64,000 nt of DNA from Burkholderia ubonensis (GCF_902833085.1 NZ_CADFEB010000003.1:310001-374000), one strand, 5' to 3'; shown: positions 1-8,478, counted from the first letter of the stretch. Translations and numbers: made by a program. Notes: a model not told the origin generated them from the letters alone.

Positions 1-632
1 CCGAGATCGACGAGGCCGGCATCCGCAAGGTGGCCGCCGATTACGCGGCCGCCGCGCGCCGTTCGCTCGAAGCCGGGTTCGACGTGATCGAGATCCACGC
101 CGCGCACGGCTACCTGTTCCACGAATTCCTGTCGCCGCTGTCGAACCGGCGCACCGACCGCTACGGCGGCGCGCTCGAGAATCGCGCGCGGCCGCTGCGC
201 CAGGTGGTGGCCGCGGTGCGCGAGCAGTGGCCGCGGCCCCGGCCGCTGGTGGTGCGCCTGTCGTCGACGGACTGGACGCCGGGCGGCTGGGACATCGACG
301 AATGCGTCGAGCTGTGCGGCTGGCTGCGCGCAGACGGCGTCGACATGATCGACGCGTCGTCGGGCGGCAACATCGCCGGCGCGACGATCCCCGTCGGCCC
401 CGACTACCAGGTGCCGTTCGCCGCGCGGATTCGCCGCGACGCCGGCATCGCGACGGGCGCCGTCGGGATGATCACGTCGGGCCGGCAGGGCGCCGACATC
501 ATCGAGCGCGGCGACGCCGACCTGGTGCTGGTCGCGCGCGAATCGATGCGCGATCCGTATTTCCCGCGCCGCGCGGCGGCCGAACTCGGCGTGCCGATCG
601 AGGTGCCCGAGCAGTACCTGCGCGCATGGTGA
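1..632 (+). CDS. Old Yellow Enzyme-type NADH:flavin oxidoreductase, 3' part
   Basis: The reading frame is open from base 3, so the start lies left of the window. The protein is the C-terminal half of an FMN-dependent TIM-barrel reductase of the OYE / 2,4-dienoyl-CoA reductase class. Visible are the substrate and flavin signature IEIHAAHGYL followed by FLSPLSNRRTDRYGGALENR, a GVDMIDASSGG strand, and the late phosphate-binding strand ending in DLVLVARESMRDPYFPRRAA. The next gene starts within or just after its stop. In the enacyloxin cluster a reductase at this place is thought to reduce a ring double bond on the way from shikimate to dihydroxycyclohexane carboxylic acid. That role is inferred from context; the family call is firm. 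Confidence 0.88.
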   Translation, partial: EIDEAGIRKVAADYAAAARRSLEAGFDVIEIHAAHGYLFHEFLSPLSNRRTDRYGGALENRARPLRQVVAAVREQWPRPRPLVVRLSSTDWTPGGWDIDECVELCGWLRADGVDMIDASSGGNIAGATIPVGPDYQVPFAARIRRDAGIATGAVGMITSGRQGADIIERGDADLVLVARESMRDPYFPRRAAAELGVPIEVPEQYLRAW

Positions 633-694
633 CGCCGCCGCGCCGCAATGCGCTCTCCCGTTTTCCGATCGTTCCAACCGAACCTGACGACGCC

Positions 695-1561
695 ATGTCC
701 ATCGATACCCTGCAGGCCGCCGAGACGGCGGAAATCATCGTGCTGTCGGCGCCGGGCGTCGACGCGCTGCGCGGCGCCGCGTGGCAGCTGCTCGGCCAGC
801 TGCGCGCGTTCGCGAACGGCGCGCCCGCCGAGCCGTTCACGCTGGCCGATCTCGCCTACACGCTGAAATCGTGCCGCGACGCGTCCACCTGCCGCGCCGC
901 GTTCGTGGTGCGGCGCCTCGACGATCTCGCGGCCGGCCTCGAACACTACCTGCAGGCGCGCGACGAGGCCGACGCGCTCGTGCCGCGCAGCGTGACGGCG
1001 GGCCGCCACGGCGAGCTGGTGACGATCCTGCGCGGCGACATGGCCGCCGACGCGGGCGCCGCGCGGCTGCTGGCGGGCGCCGCCGCCCAAACGATGGCGC
1101 GCGCGCTGTGGGCGTCGCGCGACCTCGAAAACGTCGCGCTGATCTGGGCGCGCGGCGGCCGGCTCGACTGGGACGCGCTGCGCGACGGGCCGCCGCCGCG
1201 CCGCCTCGCGTGGCCCGACGAGGCGCTGCCCGAATCCGGCGCGCCGCCGTGCGCGGGCGATTCGCCGGCGGTGCCGGCGGCCGGCATCGAGCCGGGGCTC
1301 GCGGCGATCTGGCAGGCGCTGTTCGACCTGCCCGAGATCGGCCGGCACCAGGATTTCTTCGCGCTGGGCGGCGATTCGCAACTGGGCCTGCGCATGCTCG
1401 CGCAGGTGCGCGAGCGGCACGGCATCGACCTGCCGCTGCGCTACCTGTACGAGGCGCCCACCATCGCGCGCATGAGCGAGACGATCGTGCGGCTCGCGGC
1501 GCTCGCGCCGTCGGCCGGCAACGACGATGCATCGGAGTACGAAGAAGGTTTCATCCGCTGA
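695..1561 (+). CDS. stand-alone carrier protein with post-KS linker remnant (enacyloxin chain-release carrier)
   Basis: This is a 288-residue protein. Residues ~10-175 resemble the linker that follows ketosynthase domains in modular PKSs (IIVLSAPGVDALRG, LADLAYTL, ALIWARGGRLDWDAL, then a PRRLAWP end). Residues ~195-275 are a phosphopantetheine carrier domain with the attachment site GGDSQLGLR, Ser228. The last residues, DDASEYEEGFIR, form an acidic, probably disordered tail. In enacyloxin synthesis the homologous carrier (Bamb_5917 as I recall) receives the finished polyketide and docks through a C-terminal short linear motif onto the condensation enzyme. An ATG at 626 overlapping the previous stop is an alternative start; 695 fits the Met-Ser-Ile-Asp start. 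Confidence 0.85.
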   Translation: MSIDTLQAAETAEIIVLSAPGVDALRGAAWQLLGQLRAFANGAPAEPFTLADLAYTLKSCRDASTCRAAFVVRRLDDLAAGLEHYLQARDEADALVPRSVTAGRHGELVTILRGDMAADAGAARLLAGAAAQTMARALWASRDLENVALIWARGGRLDWDALRDGPPPRRLAWPDEALPESGAPPCAGDSPAVPAAGIEPGLAAIWQALFDLPEIGRHQDFFALGGDSQLGLRMLAQVRERHGIDLPLRYLYEAPTIARMSETIVRLAALAPSAGNDDASEYEEGFIR

Positions 1562-1612
1562 TTCCCGCGGTGATTGCAACGCAACCCGCACCCTGATATC
1601 GATGGAGACCCC

Positions 1613-2848
1613 ATGTCAACCCAACCCCAACCGCTGAAGGGCATCCGCGTCGTCGACTACACGCATTTCCTCGCGGGGCCGTACGTGTCGCGCTGTCTCG
1701 CCGCGCTCGGCGCCGACGTGATCAAGGTGGAGCGGCCGACCGGCGGCGACGCGGGCCGCGCGCATCCGTACTTCATCAACGGCGAGAGCGGCTACTTCCT
1801 GCAGCAGAACATGGGCAAGAAGGGCCTGTGCGTCGACGTGAAGGACCCGCGCGGGCTCGCGTTGATGAAGAAGCTGATCGGCGAGGCCGACGTGCTGGTC
1901 GAGAACTACCGGCCCGGCGCGCTCGCGAAGCTCGGGCTCGGCTACGACGCGTGCGCGGCGTCGAATCCGGGCCTCGTCTACTGCTCGGTGTCGGCCTACG
2001 GCCAGACCGGGCCGCGCTCGCAGCAGGCCGGCTTCGGCCTGATCGCCGAGGCGATGAGCGGCGCGATGGACCTGATCGGCAATCCTGACGACACGCCGCC
2101 GCTGTTCCGGATGCCGGTGGCCGACATGTACGCGGGCGCGCACGGCGTCGCGGCCGTCTGCGCGGCGCTGCTGGGCCGGCATGCGACGGGGCGCGGCCAG
2201 CACATCGATCTCGCGCTCTACGACTGCATGGTGGCGATGCACGACTACGCGGTGCAGTGCCACACGCTGAGCGGCGGCGAGGAGCGCATGACGCGCAGCG
2301 GCCACTACCTGCCGCAATCGACCGTCTACGGCGTGTTCGCGACCCGGGACGGCAGCGTGGTGATCGCCGCGCAGGTCGACGACGCGTGGCGGCGGCTCGC
2401 GCGCCTGATCGGCGGCGCGGGGCTCGCCGACGACCCGCGCTTCCTCGACGCGGCGAGCCGCAACGCGCACGGCCGCGAGGCCGTCGAGCTGGTGCAGGCC
2501 TGGACGCGCGCGCACACCGCGCAAGCGTGCCTCGCCGCGCTCGAGGCGGCCGGCGTGCCGGCCGCGCCGGTCCAGCGCATCGACCAGGTGCTCGCCGATC
2601 CGCAGGTCCACGCGCGCGGCATGCTGATCGAGCAGGAGCATCCGGTGCTCGGCACGATCCGGCTGCCGAACGTGCCGTTCCGGTTCTCCGGCATCGACGC
2701 GCCGGCCATGCGCGTCGCGCCGATGCTCGGCGAGCACAACCGCGAGATCGCTGCCGAACTCGGTTACGGCGACGACGAGATCGACCGGATGGAGCGCGAC
2801 GGCGTGCTGTTCGCGCGCATGCCGGTGCCCGAGGCGGCGAGCCTGTGA
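1613..2848 (+). CDS. CaiB/BaiF family (class III) CoA transferase
   Basis: A 411-residue class III CoA transferase of typical length. The N-terminus (GIRVVDYTHFLAGPYVSRCL, then LGADVIKVERP) is the family hallmark, and the catalytic Asp lies in PVADMYAGAHG (Asp171). The start at 1613 has a GGAG element five bases upstream. Its stop overlaps a GTG of the next gene. Within an enacyloxin-type cluster it would be expected to attach or move CoA on a cyclohexane or cyclohexene carboxylate during dihydroxycyclohexane carboxylate synthesis. The substrate cannot be read from the sequence. Confidence 0.88.
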   Translation: MSTQPQPLKGIRVVDYTHFLAGPYVSRCLAALGADVIKVERPTGGDAGRAHPYFINGESGYFLQQNMGKKGLCVDVKDPRGLALMKKLIGEADVLVENYRPGALAKLGLGYDACAASNPGLVYCSVSAYGQTGPRSQQAGFGLIAEAMSGAMDLIGNPDDTPPLFRMPVADMYAGAHGVAAVCAALLGRHATGRGQHIDLALYDCMVAMHDYAVQCHTLSGGEERMTRSGHYLPQSTVYGVFATRDGSVVIAAQVDDAWRRLARLIGGAGLADDPRFLDAASRNAHGREAVELVQAWTRAHTAQACLAALEAAGVPAAPVQRIDQVLADPQVHARGMLIEQEHPVLGTIRLPNVPFRFSGIDAPAMRVAPMLGEHNREIAAELGYGDDEIDRMERDGVLFARMPVPEAASL

Positions 2849-2862
2849 GCGCGGAGCGGCCC

Positions 2863-4407
2863 ATGACCACGCTTCCCGCGCTGCTGTCGGACCTGCAGGC
2901 GCGCGGCATCGCGCTCGCACTGGTCGACGGCGAGCTGTCGTTCCGCGCGCCCAGGGGCGCGCTCACCGCCGCCGATCGCGCGGCGCTGTCGGCGCGCCGC
3001 GACGCGATCGTCGCGTATCTGGCCGCGAAGGCCGCGCGCCGGCTCGACCCGGTGTCGATCGCGCCGTCGGCCACGCTGCGGCCCTCGCTGCTCCAGGAGC
3101 TCTGGTGGCACTGGTACGGCCTGCCGCCGCGCCAGCTGAACCAGGAGCGGCTGCCGCTCGTCAAGCTGTTCCATGGCGCGCCGGCGGCACGCGTGGCCGA
3201 CGCGCTGCGCGGCATCGTCGCGCGCCATCACACGCTGCGTTCGTCGTTTCACGAGGAGGACGGCCGGCTGGTCGTCACGCTCAACGACGCCGACGCATTG
3301 CCGATCGAATTCGCCGAGGCCGACGGCTCGCGCCCGCCCGCCGAACTCGAGGCCGAGCTGAAGGCGCAGGCGGCCGAGTACGCGTCGCGCCAGCTCCCGC
3401 TCGACGGCCAGTGGCTGCTGCGCGCGCGGATCGTCTCGCTCGCGCCCGACGTGAGCCTCGTGCTCTGCGTGTTCCATCACATCATCGTCGACGCGGCCTC
3501 GCTGCTGCTGATCCTGTCCGAACTGGACGCGCGGCTCGCCGATCCGCCGCGCGCGCTTGCGAGCGCCGCGCAGTTCATCGACTACGCGGCCTGGGAGCGC
3601 GAGTGGATGGCCGACGCCGCGCGCAAGCCGCTGATCGACTACTGGGCGCGGCGCTTTCGCGAGTTGCCCGAGCTGGCCGGGCCGGTCACGGGCCGCTCGC
3701 TCGCATGGCAGCCGGGCACCAAGGTCGACTACAAGTTCGTGATTCCCGCCGCGCAGCTGCGCCGCATCCAGGCGGCCGCCACGCGCCTGCACACCTCGCT
3801 GTTCAGCGCGCTGGTGACCGCGTTCGGCGTCGCGCTCGCGCGCTGGTCCGGCAGCGCGCGCGTCCCGGTCCGCTGCGTCGGCGACTTGCGCACCTCGCCG
3901 GAGCTCGCGCACATCGTCGGCTACCTGGTCTGCAGCGACGTGATCGAGATCGACGCGCCCGCCGGCGCCGATTTCGTGTCGATCCTGAAGGCCAACGAGA
4001 TCGAATCGCACAGCGCGATGATGCTGCGCGTGCCGACGCTGATGCGGCATCCGCTGCACGCGGGCGGCAGCGGCATCGAGGACCCGCGCGGCATCGCGGC
4101 GACCATCAACATGTTCTCGGTGCGGATTCCCGGCGCCGGCGCGCCGGCCGACGACACGGCCGATCCGCCCTGGCCGCCGCCGCTCGCGCGCACGGCGGGC
4201 GAGCCGTGGCCGATCCCGCTGCCGACCGTCTACCTGCGGCTGATCGACTACGGTCACGCGCTGGAAGGCTCGCTGGAGCTGAACGACACGCTGCTGACAG
4301 CGGCCGAGCAGGCCGCGCTGATCGACGCGCTGTTCGATGCGCTCGACCGCTTCCTGCTGCAACCCGCCGCGCCGGCGGCGGCCCCCCTCACGACGGAGAC
4401 TTCATGA
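2863..4407 (+). CDS. free-standing NRPS-type condensation enzyme with N-terminal docking domain (chain release)
   Basis: The 514-residue protein begins with a ~55-residue TubC-type beta-hairpin docking domain (LLSDLQARGIALALVDGELS, then ADRAALSARRDAIVAYL), followed by a single condensation domain. The active-site motif is HHIIVDA (His205-His206, Asp210), an HHxxxDG motif with Ala in the last place. There are no adenylation, carrier or thioesterase domains. In enacyloxin the homologous enzyme (Bamb_5915 as I recall) condenses the carrier-bound polyketide with 3,4-dihydroxycyclohexane carboxylic acid, forming an ester. The start at 2863 has GGAG six bases upstream; GTG at 2845, overlapping the previous stop, is the alternative. 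The next gene overlaps by ATGA. Confidence 0.87.
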   Translation: MTTLPALLSDLQARGIALALVDGELSFRAPRGALTAADRAALSARRDAIVAYLAAKAARRLDPVSIAPSATLRPSLLQELWWHWYGLPPRQLNQERLPLVKLFHGAPAARVADALRGIVARHHTLRSSFHEEDGRLVVTLNDADALPIEFAEADGSRPPAELEAELKAQAAEYASRQLPLDGQWLLRARIVSLAPDVSLVLCVFHHIIVDAASLLLILSELDARLADPPRALASAAQFIDYAAWEREWMADAARKPLIDYWARRFRELPELAGPVTGRSLAWQPGTKVDYKFVIPAAQLRRIQAAATRLHTSLFSALVTAFGVALARWSGSARVPVRCVGDLRTSPELAHIVGYLVCSDVIEIDAPAGADFVSILKANEIESHSAMMLRVPTLMRHPLHAGGSGIEDPRGIAATINMFSVRIPGAGAPADDTADPPWPPPLARTAGEPWPIPLPTVYLRLIDYGHALEGSLELNDTLLTAAEQAALIDALFDALDRFLLQPAAPAAAPLTTETS

Positions 4408-5417
4408 AAGCAATCCTCAGCACCACCCCGGGCGGCCCCGAAACGCTCGTGCTGCACGAGGTGCCCGAGCCGACGCCGGCAGCCGGCGAGGTGCGCGTGC
4501 GCATCGTGTCGTGCGCGCTCAACCATCCCGATCTGCTGGTGATCCACGATCGCTACCAGGACCGGCCCGAGCGGCCGTTCGCGCCGGGCTCGGAGGTGGC
4601 CGGCGTGGTGGACGCGGTGGGCGACGGCGTCGACGGCTTGCGGGTGGGCGACCGCGTGTTCGGCGCGACCGGCAACCGCGGCGGGCTGGCCGAGAAGGTC
4701 GCGCTGCCGGCCGGCGACTGCTTCGTGTTGCCGGCCGCGATGTCGTTCGACGACGCGTCGGCGCTGCTCCTGACCTACGCGACGATGATGCATGCGCTCA
4801 AGGATGCCGCGCGGCTCGCCGCCGGCGAGACGCTGCTGGTGCTCGGCGCCGCGGGCGGCATCGGGCTGGCGAGCGTCGAGCTCGGCAAGGCGATGGGCGC
4901 GCGCGTGGTGGCGGTGGCGTCGTCGCAGCGGAAGGTGGATCTCGCGCTGAGCCGCGGCGCCGATGCCGGCGTCGTCTGTCCGGCCGGCCCGCTCGACCTG
5001 GCGGCCGCGAAGGCGTTCAAGGACGCGCTGCGCGCGGCCTGCGGGCCGCAGGGCGCGAACGTCGTCTGCGATCCGGTGGGCGGCGACTACGCCGAAGCCG
5101 CGCTGCGCACGCTCGCGTTTCGCGGCCGGTATCTCGTGATCGGCTTCACGGCCGGGATTCCGCGGATTCCGCTGAACCTGGTGCTGCTGAAGGCCGGCCA
5201 GATGATCGGCGTGCTGTGGGGCTCGTTCGCGAGCGGCGACGCGCAGGCGAACCGGCGCAACGTCGGCGAACTGATGGGGCTTTACGAGCGCGGGCTGATC
5301 CGGCCGTTCATCTCGGCGCGCTTTCCGCTCGAACGGGCGCCCGACGCGCTGGCCGTGCTGGCCGAGCGCCGGGCGCTGGGCAAGGTGGTGGTCCGCTGCT
5401 CGGCGGCGCTGGCCTGA
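4404..5417 (+). CDS. NAD(P)H:quinone oxidoreductase-like zinc-free MDR enzyme
   Basis: A 337-residue medium-chain dehydrogenase/reductase of the quinone oxidoreductase group. The GroES-like half runs to about residue 120 (ALNHPDLLVIHDRYQ, PFAPGSEVAGVV). The Rossmann half has the nucleotide loop LGAAGGIGLASVELGKAMGA and the late VVCDPVGGDYAEAAL segment. The Cys/His zinc ligands of alcohol dehydrogenases are absent. It overlaps the condensation gene by ATGA, so it is translationally coupled and ends the + strand operon. It may reduce an unsaturated CoA- or free-acid intermediate of the cyclohexane carboxylate; that substrate is inferred from context. Confidence 0.85.
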   Translation: MKAILSTTPGGPETLVLHEVPEPTPAAGEVRVRIVSCALNHPDLLVIHDRYQDRPERPFAPGSEVAGVVDAVGDGVDGLRVGDRVFGATGNRGGLAEKVALPAGDCFVLPAAMSFDDASALLLTYATMMHALKDAARLAAGETLLVLGAAGGIGLASVELGKAMGARVVAVASSQRKVDLALSRGADAGVVCPAGPLDLAAAKAFKDALRAACGPQGANVVCDPVGGDYAEAALRTLAFRGRYLVIGFTAGIPRIPLNLVLLKAGQMIGVLWGSFASGDAQANRRNVGELMGLYERGLIRPFISARFPLERAPDALAVLAERRALGKVVVRCSAALA

Positions 5418-5425
5418 GGGGCGGT

Positions 5426-5445
5426 GCCGGGCCGAGCTTCCCGGC
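5426..5445. terminator. possible bidirectional terminator between convergent operons
   Basis: GCCGGG and CCCGGC form a 6-bp stem around an 8-base loop in the 36-bp gap between two convergent genes. There is no T-run on either side, so it is only a candidate. Confidence 0.3.
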
Positions 5446-5453
5446 GCTTCGGT

Positions 5454-6356
5454 TCAGGGCGCCGGCAGCTCGCGAAAACGCCGCAGCATCCGCGCGACGT
5501 CGGCGCGGCATCCCGTGAACAGCTCGAACGCGCGCGCGGCCTGCACCACCAGCATCCGCGTGCCGTCGAGCGTTTCGCAGCCGAGCGCGCGCGCGGTGCG
5601 CAGCAGCGCCGTTTCGGCCGGCGCGTAGATCACGTCGGCCACCCAGAGGCCCGCGTGCAGCGCGGCGAGCGGCACCGCCGAGCCGGGAAGGCGCGCGGTG
5701 CCGACCGGCGTTGCGTTGACCACGCCGTCGGCCGCGCCGAGCGCGCGATCGGCGTCGGCGAGCGCCTCGACGGTGCGGCCGGGGAAATGTCGGCCGAGGT
5801 TCGCCGCGAGCGCGGCGGCGCGCGCCGCCACGTCGTCGACGAGCGTCAGGTGCGACACGCCGAGGTCGAGCAGCGCAAACGCGGTGGCCGCGCCGGCGCC
5901 GCCCGCGCCGAACTGCACCACGCGCTCGCGGCGCGCGTCCGGCAGGCCGGTGCGAAACCCTTCGCCGAAGCCGTAGGCGTCGGTGTTGTAGCCGATGCGC
6001 CGGCCGGCCGCGAAGCGGACCGTGTTGACCGCGCCGATCGCCGCCGCCTCGGGGGCGACTTCGTCGAGCAGCGGGATCACCGCCTGCTTGCACGGCAGCG
6101 TGACGTTCACGCCCGCCCAGCCTTCGCGTTCGAGCCGCCGCAGCAGGCCGTCGAGCGCGTCGACGCCGATCCCGAGCCGGTCCAGATCGAGCAGTTCGTA
6201 GCGGCAGGGCAGGCCGTGCGCCGCCGCCTCGCCCTCGTGCAGCGCCGGGGAGCGCGACTGGGCGATGCCGGCGCCGATCAGGCCGAGCCGGACGGTGCCG
6301 GTGCCGGCGACGGCCGCCGGGCCGGGTGCGAGTGCTTCGAGCGGCGCGCCCGTCAT
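5454..6356 (-). CDS. shikimate/quinate dehydrogenase family protein (AroE-like)
   Basis: A 300-residue AroE-family NAD(P)-dependent dehydrogenase. The substrate-binding half shows SRSPALHE, NVTLPCK with the catalytic Lys90, and GYNTDAYGF with Asp126. The Rossmann half has QFGAGGAGAATAFALLDLG. The last residues (FELFTGCRAD) match the family's closing helix. A housekeeping aroE would not sit here, so this is most likely a pathway-specific copy that moves material between shikimate and dehydroshikimate for the cyclohexane carboxylate of enacyloxin. Its ATG overlaps the stop of the upstream TIM-barrel gene (ATGA), so the two are coupled. Confidence 0.88.
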   Translation of the reverse strand: MTGAPLEALAPGPAAVAGTGTVRLGLIGAGIAQSRSPALHEGEAAAHGLPCRYELLDLDRLGIGVDALDGLLRRLEREGWAGVNVTLPCKQAVIPLLDEVAPEAAAIGAVNTVRFAAGRRIGYNTDAYGFGEGFRTGLPDARRERVVQFGAGGAGAATAFALLDLGVSHLTLVDDVAARAAALAANLGRHFPGRTVEALADADRALGAADGVVNATPVGTARLPGSAVPLAALHAGLWVADVIYAPAETALLRTARALGCETLDGTRMLVVQAARAFELFTGCRADVARMLRRFRELPAP

Positions 6357-7180
6357 GTCCGCACCGTGGCGAGCGACGCGATCAGCGCCTGGGTCGCGTC
6401 GAACACGTCGCGCACATGGCGTTCGATCGGGACCTGGCCGCCGGTGGGCACTTCGAGCGACAGCGCGGTGTCGTCGGGCAGCACGGCCAGCAGCGCGGCG
6501 AGCGGCAGCGCGCCGCGGCCCGGCGCGAGCCGGCCGGCGCGCGCCTCCTCGAGCAGCGCCTCGGGCGTCGCGGGCCGCTCGGCCGCCGCGTCGCAGAGCT
6601 GCGCGGTACGGATCATCGACGGCGGCGCCGTGCCGACGTCGCGCTCGGAGCCGCCGGTGCGCCACACGTGCAGCGCGTCGATCAGCACGCCGCCGTTGGC
6701 CTGGCGCGCCGCCGACACGACCTCGAACGCGTCGCCGAAGCGCGCGACCGCGCGCCAGGCCATGAATTCGAGCTCGACGCGCAGGCCGAGCGGGGCGGCG
6801 CGCTCGCACAGGCGCGCGAAGTTCGCGGTCAGCCGCGCGCGATCGGGATCGTCGCCGCACACGCTCAGGCACCGCGCGCCCAGTTCGGCGCCCGTATCGA
6901 GCAGCGGATCGAGCGCGGCGACGTCGAACTCGGCGCCGATCCCGATGAATTCGATGTCGTTGACCGTCACGCCCGTGTCGTCGAGGCGCCGGCGCACCTC
7001 GCGGATCGCGGCCGAGCCGGCCGGCAGCGAGTAGAACCGCGAGCCGGCGAAGGCCGGGTAGAGCCGCAGGCCGACCGCCGCATAGCCGGCGGCCGAGGCC
7101 AGCGTGACGAGTTCGGGCGGCGGCACGTCGAGCGCCGTCAGGTGCGCGAGCGCGAGGGGAACCGGCGGGGACAAGTCCAT
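6353..7180 (-). CDS. sugar phosphate isomerase/epimerase-like TIM-barrel protein
   Basis: A 275-residue protein of the xylose isomerase-like TIM-barrel (AP endonuclease 2) family. Supporting segments are AGYAAVGLRLYP, GVTVNDIEFIGIG, LRVELEFMAWRAV, GGVLIDALHVWRTGG and a late LSLEVPTGG strand, with acidic and His residues where this family binds a divalent metal. The same fold includes 3-dehydroshikimate dehydratases and hydroxypyruvate isomerases. Coupling to the AroE-like gene makes a shikimate-derived substrate likely. I start it at 7180 because AAGG lies six bases upstream; an ATG at 7186 is also possible but would have no spacer from that element. Confidence 0.75.
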   Translation of the reverse strand: MDLSPPVPLALAHLTALDVPPPELVTLASAAGYAAVGLRLYPAFAGSRFYSLPAGSAAIREVRRRLDDTGVTVNDIEFIGIGAEFDVAALDPLLDTGAELGARCLSVCGDDPDRARLTANFARLCERAAPLGLRVELEFMAWRAVARFGDAFEVVSAARQANGGVLIDALHVWRTGGSERDVGTAPPSMIRTAQLCDAAAERPATPEALLEEARAGRLAPGRGALPLAALLAVLPDDTALSLEVPTGGQVPIERHVRDVFDATQALIASLATVRT

Positions 7181-7281
7181 GGGCATCCTTGTGGGTTGGC
7201 ACGAACGAAGGCGCGCGGCCTTCGCATGGAGCGATACGGCGCGGCGGCCCGGTACGGGCCTGTCGGCGGGCGGCGGCGGCC

Positions 7282-7629
7282 TCAGCGGTTGTAGAGGTGC
7301 TCCTTGTCGAACTCGCTGCGTTCGAGCGTCATCGCGAGCAGCATCTCGAGATCGTCGTCGGGGTTGTAGTCCGGCTTGTCGAGCGGCTTGAGCGCCTCGA
7401 TCAGCTCGAAGCCGAACGCCTCGGCGCCGAGGCGGTTCCAGTCGCCCTGCAGCTGCTTGTTCGGGTGATTGCCGAAGCGCAGTTGCGTCATGTGCCGGTT
7501 CAGGCGTGCGTTGACGTCGCGGCCGGCCTCCACGAGCGAGCGCCCGGTGGTCTTGTTGACGACGCGGTAGACGCCCATCAGGCGCGGCGTGTCCTTGTAC
7601 TGCTGTTTCAGTTCTCGCTTGCGATCCAT
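7282..7629 (-). CDS. small GIY-YIG-like domain protein
   Basis: A 115-residue protein. Its core (MGVYRVVNKTTGRSLVEAG, then RLNRHMTQLRFGNHPNK, then LQGDWNRLGAEAFGFELIEAL) follows the pattern of single-domain GIY-YIG proteins: GVY in place of GIY, and a shifted, poorly kept second motif (LVEAG). Conserved Arg and Asn residues remain, and EAFGFELIE matches the family's final strand. The weak second motif leaves nuclease activity open. It lies between the TIM-barrel gene and the luxR gene on the same strand. Any role in the antibiotic cluster is unknown. Confidence 0.6.
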   Translation of the reverse strand: MDRKRELKQQYKDTPRLMGVYRVVNKTTGRSLVEAGRDVNARLNRHMTQLRFGNHPNKQLQGDWNRLGAEAFGFELIEALKPLDKPDYNPDDDLEMLLAMTLERSEFDKEHLYNR

Positions 7630-7686
7630 CGTGTTCGTATCGGATTCAAATGGTTGGAGGCTTTCAGGTGCCGGTATCGCGCGGCC

Positions 7687-8478
7687 TCAGACGAGCAGGC
7701 CGAGCATCGCGGCGCGGGCGACCGCCGCGGTCGTGTTCGAGGTCTTCAGCTTGGTCACCGCGTTCTTCACATGGAAATTCACGGTGTAGACGGAGATCAG
7801 CATGATCATCGAGATCTCGCTGGCGGTTTTGCCGTCGGCGACCCACTTCAGCACCTCGACCTCACGCGCGGTCAGTTCGATCGCATTGTCGGGCGACAGC
7901 TTCGGCAGCACCGCGCGCGTGATCGCCAGATGCGCCGCGTTCACGAGCCAGCGCATCTTGAGCTCCTGCTGCTGGAGCTCCCGGCGCGTGAGGGGGCCGT
8001 GCGAGCGCGCCATCGACATCATGCCGGCAACCCCGCAGTTCGACACCGCCGCGAGCGAGTAGCCGTAACGCAGGCCATGCGCCTGGGCCTCCTGCCACAG
8101 ATGCGGGGTTTCCTCGAACACGGCGTCGCTCCAGATGACCGGCGCGTACGACTGGCGCGCGTGCCGGATGACCGGATCGACATCGACGTAGCGCGCCTCG
8201 TGATAGCGTTGCTGCCACGCTTCCGGGAAATTGGTCAGCGTGTAGATTTTCGGCCGGGACAGCGGCCAGGGCGTGTGGAGATAGTACGCACTGTATTCGA
8301 ACCCGACTTCCCTGACCGCAGCCGCGATTTTCTCGTACGCATCGTGTTCGGAACATGTCGACTCCAGGTCGAACAGGATTTGTTCCATCCAGTGCGTCGG
8401 ACTTGCACTACCAGCACGCGGCGGCGCGGCCGGCAAACTAATCAGGCGGTCTGTGATTTCGGTCATATCAATGCGCAT
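7687..8478 (-). CDS. LuxR-type acyl-homoserine-lactone-responsive transcription regulator
   Basis: A 263-residue regulator. Residues ~30-175 are an autoinducer-binding domain with the conserved pocket residues in order: FPEAWQQRYHEARYVDVDP gives Trp, Tyr, Asp and Pro, then PVIWSD gives the later Trp. Residues ~190-255 are the LuxR helix-turn-helix (LTAREVEVLKWVADGKTASE, then TVNFHVKNAVTKL). It is the first gene of the - strand group and the likely pathway regulator; enacyloxin production in B. ambifaria is known to be under quorum-sensing control. No luxI is in the window. A second ATG at 8466 is an alternative start. Confidence 0.88.
   Translation of the reverse strand: MRIDMTEITDRLISLPAAPPRAGSASPTHWMEQILFDLESTCSEHDAYEKIAAAVREVGFEYSAYYLHTPWPLSRPKIYTLTNFPEAWQQRYHEARYVDVDPVIRHARQSYAPVIWSDAVFEETPHLWQEAQAHGLRYGYSLAAVSNCGVAGMMSMARSHGPLTRRELQQQELKMRWLVNAAHLAITRAVLPKLSPDNAIELTAREVEVLKWVADGKTASEISMIMLISVYTVNFHVKNAVTKLKTSNTTAAVARAAMLGLLV

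Noticed and set aside
7687..8478. A luxI synthase gene or a clear lux box near luxR
   Set aside because: No luxI-like frame is present, and I could not find a convincing ~20-bp dyad of the lux-box type in the upstream region.
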